The notes below the pieces were generated by a model. It worked only from the letters and a program-made list of their open reading frames with translations, ran no database searches and was not told the DNA's origin. A program made the translations under genes and the position numbers. A stretch of DNA of 64,000 nucleotides from Dietzia massiliensis (lineage in GTDB: Bacteria > Actinomycetota > Actinomycetes > Mycobacteriales > Mycobacteriaceae), in NCBI RefSeq assembly GCF_018390595.1, contig NZ_JAHBAV010000001.1, forward strand, positions 1 to 64,000. Direction: 5' to 3'. The number at the start of each line of letters is the position of its first letter. The first letter of the stretch is position 1. Shown one piece after another: positions 39,822 to 49,240 of this stretch.

Positions 39822-40626
39822 CGAAGTCCACCAGCCGCTCCACCGCGCCGAGCAGCGCCGGCTCGATGTCACGGTAGGAGCTCACCGACGCCAGCACCCG
39901 CCGGAACCCGTCGGCGGGCTCGCCCCAGCCCAGTCGTCGGCATATCCCCGTCTTCCAGTCCTCGCCGCGTGGTACCACCGGCCACTCGCGGATGCCCACC
40001 GCGGACGGCTTCACCGCCTGCCAGATGTCGACGTACGGGTGGCCGGTGACCAGGACGTTCTCCCCCAGGCCGGCGACGATCCTCGACTCCTTGCTGCCCT
40101 CGACCAGGTGGTCCACGAGCACCCCGAGGCGCGCCGACGGAGTGGGTCCGAACCCGGCGACCAGCGCGGCCAGGTCGTCGATGCCGTGGAGCGGCTCCAC
40201 GACCACGCCCTCGACGCGCAGGTCGTGGCCCCAGATCTTCTCGACCAGAGCGGCGTCGTGGATGCCCTCCACCCAGATGCGGCCCGCCCGGGCCGTGCGG
40301 GCGCGCAGACCCTCGACCTTCCGCGACCCCGAGGCCGTGACCGCGGGCCCCCGCCGGGCGGCCGGAGCCGGCTTGCGCAGGGTCACCGGCGAGCCGTCGA
40401 TGAGAAAGGCCGAGGGCGTCATCGCGAAGAGGCGGACCCGACCGTGCCGGTCCTCGAGTTTGACGAACTCGCCGTCGTAACTCCGGTCGAAACCCACCAC
40501 CGCACCGCAGAACCCGGACTCGGCGTCCTCCACCACCAGGTCCCGCTCGGCGTCGACGACGGGGACCTCCGGGCGGCGCCGCCGCGCCGTCCCGGACAGG
40601 ATGTCGGAACCGTACATGTCTGCCAT
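39805..40626 (-). CDS. DUF3097 family protein
   Basis: Conserved actinobacterial protein of unknown function, 273 residues, starting MADMYGSDILSG. It has LVVEDAESGFCGAVVGFDR and a lysine/arginine-rich core, then KVEGLRARTARAGRIWVEGIHDAALVEKIWGHDLR, a TOPRIM-like region suggesting nucleic-acid binding. The ATG at 40626 lies 8 bases after a TACGGT box. A divergent gene begins 67 bases away. Its 3' end overlaps the TVP38 gene by 17 bases. Confidence 0.85.
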   Translation of the reverse strand: MADMYGSDILSGTARRRRPEVPVVDAERDLVVEDAESGFCGAVVGFDRSYDGEFVKLEDRHGRVRLFAMTPSAFLIDGSPVTLRKPAPAARRGPAVTASGSRKVEGLRARTARAGRIWVEGIHDAALVEKIWGHDLRVEGVVVEPLHGIDDLAALVAGFGPTPSARLGVLVDHLVEGSKESRIVAGLGENVLVTGHPYVDIWQAVKPSAVGIREWPVVPRGEDWKTGICRRLGWGEPADGFRRVLASVSSYRDIEPALLGAVERLVDFVTEPA

Positions 40627-40634
40627 GGCCAGAC

Positions 40635-40640
40635 ACCGTA
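40635..40640 (-). promoter_or_regulatory. Leaderless-type -10 box (TACGGT) of the DUF3097 gene
   Basis: TACGGT on the minus strand, 8 bases before the ATG at 40626. Confidence 0.4.
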
Positions 40641-40679
40641 GCCGCAATCGCGCCGGGGGTATCGGCGGCGCACCGTCGG

Positions 40680-40685
40680 TAGGAT
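40680..40685 (+). promoter_or_regulatory. Leaderless-type -10 box (TAGGAT) of the hypothetical gene at 40694
   Basis: TAGGAT, 8 bases before the ATG at 40694. AGGAT could instead act as a weak ribosome-binding site. Confidence 0.4.
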
Positions 40686-40693
40686 CGATCGTC

Positions 40694-41506
40694 ATGTCCC
40701 GACCCCTCACCCGTGACTCCGTGCTGTCACCGGCGTGGCCGCTGCCCCTCCACCTGCTCCGGACCGCGTGGGCGGATCAACCCTTCGACGAACTGACCGC
40801 GTACGTGTCCGGCCTCGCCGGGTCCCATCTGCTCGACATCGTCGGCGAGCCGGTGCGGATGCTGGACGGGCTCTCCCCCGCCGGCGGTCCCACGGGTCTG
40901 CTGCCGGACCTGGTGACCACCCTGCGGCGCGCGGGCCGTGAGCACCCGGCGCCCGAGGTCCTGTCGCTGCTCACGACAGCGCCCGGTGACTCGTCGAGCC
41001 TGCCCCCGATCCCCTCGGTCCGGGCGGACGTGGCCGACGCCGGCTGGGGTGTGCTCGTCCGCGATCCCGCCTCCCGCGAGGCGGTGTGTCTGACCTGCGT
41101 CCAGCCCCATCCGGACGTGCTGCGCTGGCGGGCGCGCGGGGTGCTCGACTGCCCGGTGGCGCCCCAGCCGACGGGTCCGTCCGAGGCACTGGCCGAACTC
41201 GGTCGCGCAGTCATGGACGCCGCCGAACTCATCGAACGGACCGCGGTGCGGACCGGCCCGAGCACGCACGTGGACATTCACGGCCACGTCTCGCGGTTGC
41301 CGGCCGGGCTCCCCTCGCGGGTGGTGGAGCTCGTCGACCGGATCGACCGGGTCGAGGCGATCATCGCCGTCGCCCTGGCCCAGCCGGACGTCGGCGCGGA
41401 CCCTGCCGCGCGCGAACCGGTGCTCCGGCGGCTGATCGCGGTCAAGGACGCGGCGCGCCGGTCCGCCGTGGCCGCGGCCGGCGACGCCGCTCTCCGGGCG
41501 CGCTAG
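40694..41506 (+). CDS. Conserved hypothetical protein
   Basis: I do not recognise this 270-residue protein. It has no signal peptide or membrane segment, one CLTC pair (AVCLTCVQPH) in the middle, and an alanine/arginine-rich, helical C-terminus (RRLIAVKDAARRSAVAAAGDAALRA). By position beside hemH it may correspond to Rv1486c-type proteins, but that is a guess. The ATG at 40694 is supported by a -10 box 8 bases before it. It ends 10 bases before the convergent hemH stop. Confidence 0.6.
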   Translation: MSRPLTRDSVLSPAWPLPLHLLRTAWADQPFDELTAYVSGLAGSHLLDIVGEPVRMLDGLSPAGGPTGLLPDLVTTLRRAGREHPAPEVLSLLTTAPGDSSSLPPIPSVRADVADAGWGVLVRDPASREAVCLTCVQPHPDVLRWRARGVLDCPVAPQPTGPSEALAELGRAVMDAAELIERTAVRTGPSTHVDIHGHVSRLPAGLPSRVVELVDRIDRVEAIIAVALAQPDVGADPAAREPVLRRLIAVKDAARRSAVAAAGDAALRAR

Positions 41507-41516
41507 TCGGCCGCCG

Positions 41517-42581
41517 TCAGCCCCCGCAGCAGCCGAGGGCGCAGCGGGCGCCGTCGCGGTTCCGGCCGAGGGCGGGTACGGAACCGGGGCGGTCCTGAGC
41601 AGACCCGGTCTCGACCTCGTCGAGGAGCTCGAGCACCATCCGGGCGAACTCTCGGCTCGGACCCGGCGTGGCGCACCGCGTGACCGTGACCCCCAGCTCG
41701 CGGACCTCGTCGACGAGCTCGGTGTCCAGGTCCCAGATGACCTCGACGTGATCGGAGATGAATCCGATCGGGACGATCACCACGTCCGTGACGCCGTTCG
41801 AGGTGGCCAGCTCGCTCACGTGGTCCACGACGTCCGGCTCGAGCCACGGCACGCTCGGCGGACCGGAGCGGGACTGCCAGACCAGGTCGTAGTCGGCGAC
41901 GCCCGCCGCCTCGGCGACGAGACGCGACGCCTCGGCGACCTGACGGCTGTAGAGGTGGCCGCCGAGGGACGGCGGACCGGCCGCCTCGTCCGCCGACGTG
42001 GGCACGGAGTGGGCGGTGAAGATCACCCGGGCCCCCGGCGCGGCGGAGGCGATGGCCTCCCGCAGGTCGGAGGCGAACCGCTCGATGAACAGCGGGTGAT
42101 CGTAGAACTGGCGGAGCCGCACCATGGTGGGCGCGCCCTCGACCTGCTCGCGGGCGCGGGCGATGTCCTCCTGGTACTGCGCGCAGCCGGAGTACCCGCC
42201 CCACGCGGAGGTGGCGAAGACGGCGGCGTTGCGGACCCCGTCCGCGACCATCTGTCGGACGGTGTCCTCGGCCATCGGCGTCCAGTTGCGGTTGCCGAAG
42301 TACACGGGCAGGTCGCGGCCGCGGTCCGCCAGCTCGGCCTCGACGTTGGCGATGATCTCGCGGTTGAGGTCGTTGATGGGGCTGCGACCGCCGAGGTGCC
42401 GGTAGTGCGTGGCCACCTCCTCGAGGCGCTCGCGCGGAATCCCGCGGCCGCGGGTGACGTTCTCGAGGAACGGGATGACGTCGTCCTGGCCTTCGGGGCC
42501 GCCGAACGAGAGCACCAGCAGGGCGTCCACCTGCCCTGAGGTGGCGCCCGGGGTGGAGGGGGCGTCGGTCGATGCGGTCAT
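41517..42581 (-). CDS. hemH: Ferrochelatase (coproporphyrin III type)
   Basis: Inserts iron into the porphyrin in haem synthesis; actinobacterial forms (CpfC) use coproporphyrin III. The 354 residues include VLSFGGPEGQDDVIPFLENV, YFGNRNWTP, the metal-site histidine in VIFTAHSVPTS, and PIGFISDHVEVIWDLD. Cysteines at 133 (YSGCAQY) and 347, 351, 352 (the C-terminal RCALGCCGG) match the positions that bind a [2Fe-2S] cluster in some actinobacterial enzymes. Gap of 5 bases to inhA, so an operon fabG-inhA-hemH. Confidence 0.95.
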   Translation of the reverse strand: MTASTDAPSTPGATSGQVDALLVLSFGGPEGQDDVIPFLENVTRGRGIPRERLEEVATHYRHLGGRSPINDLNREIIANVEAELADRGRDLPVYFGNRNWTPMAEDTVRQMVADGVRNAAVFATSAWGGYSGCAQYQEDIARAREQVEGAPTMVRLRQFYDHPLFIERFASDLREAIASAAPGARVIFTAHSVPTSADEAAGPPSLGGHLYSRQVAEASRLVAEAAGVADYDLVWQSRSGPPSVPWLEPDVVDHVSELATSNGVTDVVIVPIGFISDHVEVIWDLDTELVDEVRELGVTVTRCATPGPSREFARMVLELLDEVETGSAQDRPGSVPALGRNRDGARCALGCCGG

Positions 42582-42586
42582 ACAGA

Positions 42587-43444
42587 TCACTCCTGTCCGC
42601 TGAAGGAAACGGTCCCGGCGCCGCCGTCGGCGTAGATGACGGTGCCGGTCGTGGCGGCCATGAGGTCGGAGAGCAGGGCGACGGCCGTCGTCGCGACCGA
42701 GGTGGGGTCGTCCACGTCCCAGCCGAGTGGCGCCCGCCGATCCCACTCGTCCTGCATCCTGTCCAGCTCGCCGCCGGGGCCGAGCGCCTCGCCGGCGATC
42801 GCCTTGGCCGCGAGGGTCTTGACGGGGCCGGCGGCGATGAGGTTGGACCGCACGCCCTCGGGGCCGAGTTCGCGGGCGACGTAGCGGTTGACGGCCTCGA
42901 GCGCGTTCTTGGCGACCGACATCCAGTTGTAGAAGGGCATGGAGAACCGCGGGTCGAAGTCGAGTCCGATGATCGACGCGCCCCGGTTGAGCAGTGGCCT
43001 GGTGGCCTTGGCCAGGGCGGAGTACGAGTAGGCCGAGACCTCGAGCGCGACTGCCACGTCCTTCCAGGGCGCGTCGAGGAACGGGTCCCCGAGGCAGCTG
43101 GGCGGCGCGAACCCGATCGAGTGGACGACGCCGTCGAGCGAATCGGCGTGTTCGCGGACCCGGTCGGCCAGTGCGGCGAGGTCGTCCTCGCTCTGCACGT
43201 CCAGCTCGATCACCGGCGGACGTTCGGGGAGGCGCTTCGCGATCGCCTTGACGAGGGAGGGCCGACCGTACGCGGTGAGGATGACCTTCGCGCCGTGCAG
43301 TTGGCAGTGCTTGGCGATGTGGAAGGCGATCGAGGCGTCGGTGATGACTCCCGTGACGAGGATCGTCCGGCCGGCCAGCAGTCCGCCGCCGGTCGTGGTG
43401 GTATCGCCGGAGGCGACCGTGGCGTCCGTCTCGGTCTGGCTCAT
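42587..43444 (-). CDS. inhA: NADH-dependent enoyl-ACP reductase InhA
   Basis: Reduces the trans-2-enoyl-ACP of the FAS-II chain-elongation system, which in Mycobacteriales feeds mycolic acid synthesis. The 285 residues show the NAD-binding start LVTGVITDASIAFHIAK, VHSIGFAP, and the catalytic YNWMSVAKNALEAVNRY with tyrosine and lysine, almost identical to the isoniazid target of M. tuberculosis. About 20 extra residues precede the fold. It is one base after fabG. Confidence 0.96.
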   Translation of the reverse strand: MSQTETDATVASGDTTTTGGGLLAGRTILVTGVITDASIAFHIAKHCQLHGAKVILTAYGRPSLVKAIAKRLPERPPVIELDVQSEDDLAALADRVREHADSLDGVVHSIGFAPPSCLGDPFLDAPWKDVAVALEVSAYSYSALAKATRPLLNRGASIIGLDFDPRFSMPFYNWMSVAKNALEAVNRYVARELGPEGVRSNLIAAGPVKTLAAKAIAGEALGPGGELDRMQDEWDRRAPLGWDVDDPTSVATTAVALLSDLMAATTGTVIYADGGAGTVSFSGQE

Positions 43445-43445
43445 G

Positions 43446-44189
<744 letters not shown>

Positions 44190-44193
44190 GCGA

Positions 44194-44239
44194 GCCGGGC
44201 CGGCGGGCCCGGCGCTGGTGCGTTCTGCCGGCCCGCCGG
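44194..44239 (-). terminator. Hairpins between the VWA gene and fabG
   Basis: Two overlapping perfect inverted repeats: an 8-bp stem (44194-44201 with 44206-44213) and a 10-bp stem (44200-44209 with 44230-44239). They lie between the VWA gene's end and the fabG promoter, and would separate the two operons. The two stems exclude each other. Confidence 0.55.
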
Positions 44240-44241
44240 AC

Positions 44242-45222
44242 TCAGGGGATCCGGCGGTGTGCGGTGAGCGATCCCGCCGCCGCCGTCATGGCGAGTAGCG
44301 AGCCGACGATGAGCCACGGCCGCGAGGCGTCGGCCTTCTTCCACTCGTAGCCGATCTGCTCCTCGAGGGTGCGGTAGACCGAGTCCAGTTCCTCGAGGGT
44401 CGACGCCGTGAAGAAGTCGCCGCCGGACAGCTCGGCGATGGTGCGGAGGGAGGCGTCGTCGACGGGGACCGGTTGGGGCCGGCCCTGGATGTCGACGGTG
44501 CCGTAGAGGGTGCCGAACGAGATCGTGGAGACGGGGATCCCGGCCTCGGCCGCGCGCTCGGCGGCGGTGAACGCGCCGCGCTCCTCGGTGGGGTCGGCGG
44601 GGACGGTCTCCTTGCCATCGGAGAGGAGGACGATCCGGGCTGGCGGGGCCTGGTCGGGGCCGCCGAGGCTCTCGGTGAAGGTGGTGATCGCCTGGGTGGC
44701 GGTGTAGATGGCCTCGCCGGTGGCGGTGCGCTCGTCGAGGCTGAGCCGGTCGACGGCGCGGACGACCGGACCCCGGTCCGTGGTGGGGGCCACGAGCATC
44801 GAGGCGGTCCCGGCGTAGGAGACGAGGCCCAGGTTGACGCCCGGGGTGAGATTGTTGGCGAAGGTCGTGGCGGCCTGCTGCGCGGCCTCGAGGCGCGAGG
44901 GTGAGACGTCGGTGGACTCCATGGACAGGGAGACGTCGACGACGAGCATGACAGTGGCCCGGTTCCGTGGGACCTTCTGTTCCCTCTGTGGGCCGGCCAG
45001 TGCCACGACGAGCGCCAGCAGGGAGAGCACCAGGAGCACCGCCGGGACGTGCGTGAACCAGCGGCGACCGCGGCGGTCGACGGTACGCAGGGTGCCGAAG
45101 TTGCCGAAGCGGACGGTGCGCCGCTTCTTCGAGCGCAGCGCGATGACGTACCCGACAGCGAGGGCGACCGGGACGATCAGTAGGAACAGCCAGAGCGGGT
45201 GCTGAAACTCGGACAGGCTCAT
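44242..45222 (-). CDS. VWA-domain membrane protein (Rv1481-like)
   Basis: A 326-residue protein with two N-terminal membrane helices (LFLLIVPVALAVGYVIAL; VPAVLLVLSLLALVVALAG), a von Willebrand A domain, and a C-terminal helix. The metal site is DVSLSMESTD (DxSxS), with the third ligand in VLLSDGKET. The domain faces the outside. It is the last gene of moxR-DUF58-VWA, a set thought to act like a chaperone in assembly of envelope complexes, as suggested for Rv1479-Rv1481. The ATG overlaps the DUF58 stop (ATGA). Confidence 0.93.
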   Translation of the reverse strand: MSLSEFQHPLWLFLLIVPVALAVGYVIALRSKKRRTVRFGNFGTLRTVDRRGRRWFTHVPAVLLVLSLLALVVALAGPQREQKVPRNRATVMLVVDVSLSMESTDVSPSRLEAAQQAATTFANNLTPGVNLGLVSYAGTASMLVAPTTDRGPVVRAVDRLSLDERTATGEAIYTATQAITTFTESLGGPDQAPPARIVLLSDGKETVPADPTEERGAFTAAERAAEAGIPVSTISFGTLYGTVDIQGRPQPVPVDDASLRTIAELSGGDFFTASTLEELDSVYRTLEEQIGYEWKKADASRPWLIVGSLLAMTAAAGSLTAHRRIP

Positions 45223-46202
45223 CGGCTCGTCACCTCCCCCGCCGGGCGGTGGTCGTCGGGTAGATCACGGGTCACGCTGTCGCCGGTCGGGAGCCCACCC
45301 CGGCGTCGGATGCCGACGAAGTCGATGACGTCGCGGATCCAGTCGCGGTCGGTGCGCAGAGCGAGGACCGGCGCACCGCACCGTCGCAGCGCGGAGTGGA
45401 CGCGCTCGCGGTGTTCGCCGGCCGCGCGACGGTAGTCGGCCGCGAGGGCGTCGTCGACGTCCAGTTCCAGGACCTCGCCGGTGGCGGGGTCCTGGAGGAG
45501 GGCCGCGCCGACGACCGGCAGGGCGATGTCGAGCGGGTCGGCCACGTGGACGGCGAGGAACTCGTGCCGGGTGCCGAGCACGCGCAGGGAGCGCTCCCAG
45601 TCCACCTCGGACAGGAAGTCGGAGATGACCACCACGAGACCGTGGCGGCGGGCGGCGTTGCGGACCGCGTGGAGGCAGTCGTCGAGCGCGCCCCCGGGCG
45701 AGACACCGGTCGCGGCCCGGGAGACCTCCTCGAGGAGCCGCCGGACGTGGTCGCGTCCTCCGGTGGCCGGGAGGACCCGCGGCCGCCCGTCGCCGGTGAG
45801 GACCATCCCCACGCGGCTGCCGCCGCCGGCGGAGAGGAACCCGACGGTCGCGACCGCCGCCTCGACCAGGCGCCTCTTCACGGCGTGGCGGCCCTGCACG
45901 TCGAGACTCGGCGTGAGGTCGACGACGAGCCAGGTCTCGAGCTCGCGGTCCGCGATGGTCTGCCTGATGTGGGGCACGGTGGTCCTGGCGGTGACCGACC
46001 AGTCCATCGTGCGGACGTCGTCGCCCGGTTCGTAGGCGCGCGCCTCCCCCGGTTCGGTGCCCGGCCCCGGGAGCAGCCCCCGGTGGTCGCCGTTGAGGAC
46101 GCCGTCGAGGCGGCGGGTGACGAGCAGCTCGAGCTGGGTCAGGGCCGCGCGGGAGGACGCGTCGACCGGGTCGTCGCGTCTGCCCTCGTCCGCGGTGGTC
46201 AC
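45219..46202 (-). CDS. DUF58 domain protein (Rv1480-like)
   Basis: Cytoplasmic protein of 327 residues in the DUF58 family. The characteristic YEPGDDVRTMDWSVTARTTVPHIRQTIADRELETWLVVDLTPS motif lies at about 60-105; a VWA-like domain follows, with SDFLSEVDW. The GTG at 46202 overlaps the moxR stop (GTGA), and its own stop overlaps the VWA start, so all three are coupled. An upstream in-frame stretch lies within moxR and is not used. Function is tied to MoxR ATPase but not defined. Confidence 0.92.
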   Translation of the reverse strand: MTTADEGRRDDPVDASSRAALTQLELLVTRRLDGVLNGDHRGLLPGPGTEPGEARAYEPGDDVRTMDWSVTARTTVPHIRQTIADRELETWLVVDLTPSLDVQGRHAVKRRLVEAAVATVGFLSAGGGSRVGMVLTGDGRPRVLPATGGRDHVRRLLEEVSRAATGVSPGGALDDCLHAVRNAARRHGLVVVISDFLSEVDWERSLRVLGTRHEFLAVHVADPLDIALPVVGAALLQDPATGEVLELDVDDALAADYRRAAGEHRERVHSALRRCGAPVLALRTDRDWIRDVIDFVGIRRRGGLPTGDSVTRDLPDDHRPAGEVTSR

Positions 46203-47263
46203 CGTGACGGCGGCGGGCCGGCCTGGGCGGGGACCGCGCTGATCTGCGGGAGGGGAACCGCCTCGAGCACCCGGCGGACGACCGTGTCGGCGGAGACCTC
46301 GTCGGCCAGCGCGTCGTAGGTGAGCACGAGCCGGTGGCGGAGCACGGCCGGCAGGACGTCCACGACGTCCTGGGGGACGACGTAGTCGCGGCCCCGCACC
46401 AGAGCGAGGGCGCGGGCGGCGGTGACGGCGCCGAGGGTGGCGCGCGGCGAGGCGCCGTAGGACAGCCACCGGGCGACGTCCTCGAGTCCGTGCCGGGCGG
46501 GTTCGCGGGTGGCGACGGTGACGCGGACGACGTAGTCGACCAGTGCGTGGTGGACGAACACCTCGCGGACCGCGCTCTGCAGCCGCACGAGCGCGTCGAC
46601 GCCGAGGACCTGCGTGGGCGTCGGCGGGGTGGAACCCATCCGGTAGACGATCTCGCGTTCCTCCTCGGGGCTCGGGTAGTCAACCACGAGCTTGAACAGG
46701 AAGCGGTCGCGCTGGGCCTCCGGCAGTTGGTAGACGCCCTCGCTCTCGATGGGGTTCTGGGTGGCCATCACGAGGAACGGGCTCGGCATGGGGAAGGTCT
46801 GCCCGCCGATGGAGACGTGCCCCTCCGCCATCACCTCCAGCAGGGCCGACTGGACCTTCGCCGGGGCGCGGTTGATCTCGTCCGCGAGGACGAAGTTGGC
46901 CAGGATCGGGCCGAGCTCGACCTCGAACTCCTCGCGGCCCTGGCGGTAGATGCGGGTGCCCACGATGTCCGCGGGGACGAGGTCCGGGGTGAACTGCAGA
47001 CGGCGGAAGCTCCCGCCCACCACGGCGGCGAAGGTCTCGACCGTCAGCGTCTTGGCCACGCCCGGCACGCCCTCGAGCAGGATGTGACCGCGGGAGAGCA
47101 GCCCGACCAGGATCATCTCGATCAGGCGGTCCTGGCCCACCACGACCTTCTTGACCTCGTAGACCGCGCGCTCGAGGAGCCGGGCGTCCTCGGCGGCGCT
47201 CAAGGCGCTCACCGCGGGAGGCGCGGCGGCCGGGGTCGGGTGGTCGGGGTGGGGATCGCTCAC
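46199..47263 (-). CDS. moxR: MoxR-type AAA+ ATPase (Rv1479-like)
   Basis: AAA+ ATPase of the MoxR group, 354 residues. It has Walker A in LLEGVPGVAKT, Walker B VLADEINRAPAKVQSALLE, sensor 1 MATQNPIESEG and the arginine region YQLPEAQRDRFLFK. MoxR proteins act with DUF58 and VWA partners as chaperones for large complexes. It starts the moxR-DUF58-VWA operon, with a GTG at 47263, 89 bases from the ripA stop. Confidence 0.95.
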   Translation of the reverse strand: MSDPHPDHPTPAAAPPAVSALSAAEDARLLERAVYEVKKVVVGQDRLIEMILVGLLSRGHILLEGVPGVAKTLTVETFAAVVGGSFRRLQFTPDLVPADIVGTRIYRQGREEFEVELGPILANFVLADEINRAPAKVQSALLEVMAEGHVSIGGQTFPMPSPFLVMATQNPIESEGVYQLPEAQRDRFLFKLVVDYPSPEEEREIVYRMGSTPPTPTQVLGVDALVRLQSAVREVFVHHALVDYVVRVTVATREPARHGLEDVARWLSYGASPRATLGAVTAARALALVRGRDYVVPQDVVDVLPAVLRHRLVLTYDALADEVSADTVVRRVLEAVPLPQISAVPAQAGPPPSR

Positions 47264-47352
47264 CGCGGAGGGCTCCTTCGCGTGGTCGGGTGTTCCGGGG
47301 GCCCCGCCCGGGCCGTCCGAACGGGCTGGGGACGACAGTACCGCTGCGCGGC

Positions 47353-48912
47353 TCAGACCAGCCGGACCACCATGGGTGAGATGCCGGCCATGCGGACGGG
47401 CGAGATCTTCACGACGTCCCCCGACTGCGGGGCCTCGACCATCTTGCCGTCGCCGAGGTACAGCGCCACGTGGCCGGGCCAGAACAGCATGTCGCCGCGC
47501 TTGCGGGTGGCCACCGGGTACTGCGGGCCGGCGGTGTACTGATAGCCCGTGTAATGGGGCAGGGCCTTCCCGATGCCGGCGAAGGCGTAGATCATCAGGC
47601 CGGAGCAGTCGAACCCGATCTTGTTGTAGTCGCCGTGGCTGTCGGCGACGCCGCCGTCGCGGATTCCGCGCGTGGGCCCGTTCGCGTCTCCCCCTCCCCA
47701 GGCGTACGGGACGCCGAGCTGGGAGAGCGCGCGGTTGACGACGGTCTCCACCCTCGCGTTGCCCGAGGGCGTGCCCGGGTCCCCGCCGTGGCCGGTGCCC
47801 GGGGACGCGGGCCCCTGGGCGATCGACCCGAGGTCGGCGCGGCCGATCGCGTCGGCGACCTGCTGCACGATCGCGTCCGTGTCGCCGCGGATGCCCGCGT
47901 CGACGGCGGCTCCCACGCTGCCCGCGTCGACCGCGCCCCCCACCGCCCCGCCGAGAGCGCGGGTGGCCTGGTCCGAGGACCCGCCGGCGAACTGGCGCAC
48001 GGCGCCCAGGTCGAGATGGGCGGGTAGGGCGGACGCGATGTCGGCGGCCTGCTCGCCCGCCTCCGGCTCGGCGGCGAGGACCTGCAGGGCCTCGGCGCGC
48101 ATGGCCTCGGCCTCGGCGTCGATCCCGGAGGCGGGAACCGACGGGGGCCCCGCCGGCGTGGCCCCGGACTCCGCGAGCGCGGTGCGGTGGTTCTCGAGTT
48201 CGCGGGTCAGCTCCGCGACCCGCTCCTCGAGTCCGGCGACCTCGGCGGCGACCCGGGACACCTCCGACTCGGCGGCGTCGCGACGGGCGGCGGCGTCGGA
48301 GTACCGCTGCTGTGCCGCGTCGCGGGCGGTGACCGCCTCGGCCTCCCGGCGGGCGGCCTCGTCGGCCGCGGCGACCATCTCCCCGACCACGTGACGCTGG
48401 TCGGCCGCCGCGCGACGGAGGTACTCCTGGCGCAGGCCGGCCTCGCCGGGCCCGCCCGGGTCGAGGATCGCCGACGCGGCGCCGGGCGCCGTGCCCTGCC
48501 GGTGCAGCAATCGCGAGTAGTCGTCGAGTGTGCTGCGGGCGGACTCGACACCGGAGTCGGCCTGCGCGCGCTCGGCGGACGTGCGATCGGCCTCGGCGAT
48601 CGCGCGATCGAGGTCGATCCGGGCCATCTGGAGATCGACGAGGGTCTTGTTCACCCCTTCACGCTTGACCGCGATCGACTCCCGGGTGCCGTCCAGTCTC
48701 GCGGTGGCGTCGGCGACGGCCCGGATGAGACCGGAGATGTCGCCCGCGGCGACGGCGGAGACCCCCTGCGCACCCGCGGCCGGGGGGTGCAGCAGCCCGG
48801 AGGCCGTTCCCAACACGAGCGCCGCGGCCAGGGCCGCGCGACCTGCCGCCCACGACGGGCTCTTCGGCTGCCGTGCCACGGGGGCACGGCGGGACGAATG
48901 CTCAGGCTCCAC
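47353..48912 (-). CDS. ripA: Peptidoglycan endopeptidase RipA-type (NlpC/P60)
   Basis: Exported peptidoglycan hydrolase needed to separate daughter cells in Mycobacteriales. The 519 residues comprise a signal peptide (about 20-48), a long coiled-coil domain (about 55-260) that inhibits or positions the enzyme, a linker, and the catalytic NlpC/P60 domain (about 390-519) with the cysteine C436 (GFDCSG) and H481 (GHVALY). M. tuberculosis has tandem ripA and ripB here; only one copy is present. The upstream region has candidate MtrA and CRP/GlxR sites. Confidence 0.93.
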   Translation of the reverse strand: MEPEHSSRRAPVARQPKSPSWAAGRAALAAALVLGTASGLLHPPAAGAQGVSAVAAGDISGLIRAVADATARLDGTRESIAVKREGVNKTLVDLQMARIDLDRAIAEADRTSAERAQADSGVESARSTLDDYSRLLHRQGTAPGAASAILDPGGPGEAGLRQEYLRRAAADQRHVVGEMVAAADEAARREAEAVTARDAAQQRYSDAAARRDAAESEVSRVAAEVAGLEERVAELTRELENHRTALAESGATPAGPPSVPASGIDAEAEAMRAEALQVLAAEPEAGEQAADIASALPAHLDLGAVRQFAGGSSDQATRALGGAVGGAVDAGSVGAAVDAGIRGDTDAIVQQVADAIGRADLGSIAQGPASPGTGHGGDPGTPSGNARVETVVNRALSQLGVPYAWGGGDANGPTRGIRDGGVADSHGDYNKIGFDCSGLMIYAFAGIGKALPHYTGYQYTAGPQYPVATRKRGDMLFWPGHVALYLGDGKMVEAPQSGDVVKISPVRMAGISPMVVRLV

Positions 48913-49070
48913 GTTTCACCTTCCGCTGACCGCACCGGGGTGCGGCTGACCGCGCGCCCCGCACGGCGGGACGCGTGACCGGGGCGGCGCGGGCTCCGGT
49001 GATGCCTTCCCCTGCGCCACTGGAGTTCGTTACCGCCTCGGGAGAACCGATGGTTCCTTAAGCACCGTAA

Positions 49071-49079
49071 GTCACAGCG
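49071..49079 (+). promoter_or_regulatory. Candidate MtrA box (GTCACAGCG)
   Basis: GTCACAGCG matches the core motif reported for MtrA, the response regulator that controls ripA and dnaA in M. tuberculosis. It lies about 160 bases upstream of the ripA start. A second direct repeat, expected of strong sites, is not clear. Confidence 0.4.
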
Positions 49080-49109
49080 AACACATGTGAAACAGCAGGC
49101 GGAAAAATA

Positions 49110-49137
49110 CACTGCTGTAACTATTTTCACAGCAGTG
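49110..49137 (+). promoter_or_regulatory. CRP/GlxR-like palindrome upstream of ripA
   Basis: A perfect 9-bp inverted repeat (49110-49118 with 49129-49137, 10-base spacer). At its centre 49116-49131 reads TGTAA-N6-TCACA, one mismatch from the CRP/GlxR consensus TGTGA-N6-TCACA. Confidence 0.5.
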
Positions 49138-49200
49138 CGACGCGGCGTGTCGCCGGGCCGGACCGCGCGCGTGACGACGTCCGCTCAGCGTCGGAGGGGC

Positions 49201-49228
49201 AGCGGCGGACGGTCAGCGGCGGACGGTC
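49201..49228 (+). repeat. 14-bp tandem duplication
   Basis: AGCGGCGGACGGTC occurs twice in a row (49201-49214, 49215-49228), just past the stop of the Rv1476-like gene. Confidence 0.7.
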
Positions 49229-49240
49229 AGAGGAGGGCGG

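Larger units (their letters stand above)
48913..49240. other. Intergenic region upstream of ripA (328 bases)
   Basis: This stretch has no gene and contains an AT-rich core (about 49070-49140), unusual for this chromosome. It holds an MtrA-like box, a CACATGTG palindrome (49082-49089), a CRP/GlxR-like palindrome and a short tandem repeat. Regulatory sequence for ripA most likely. Confidence 0.7.
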
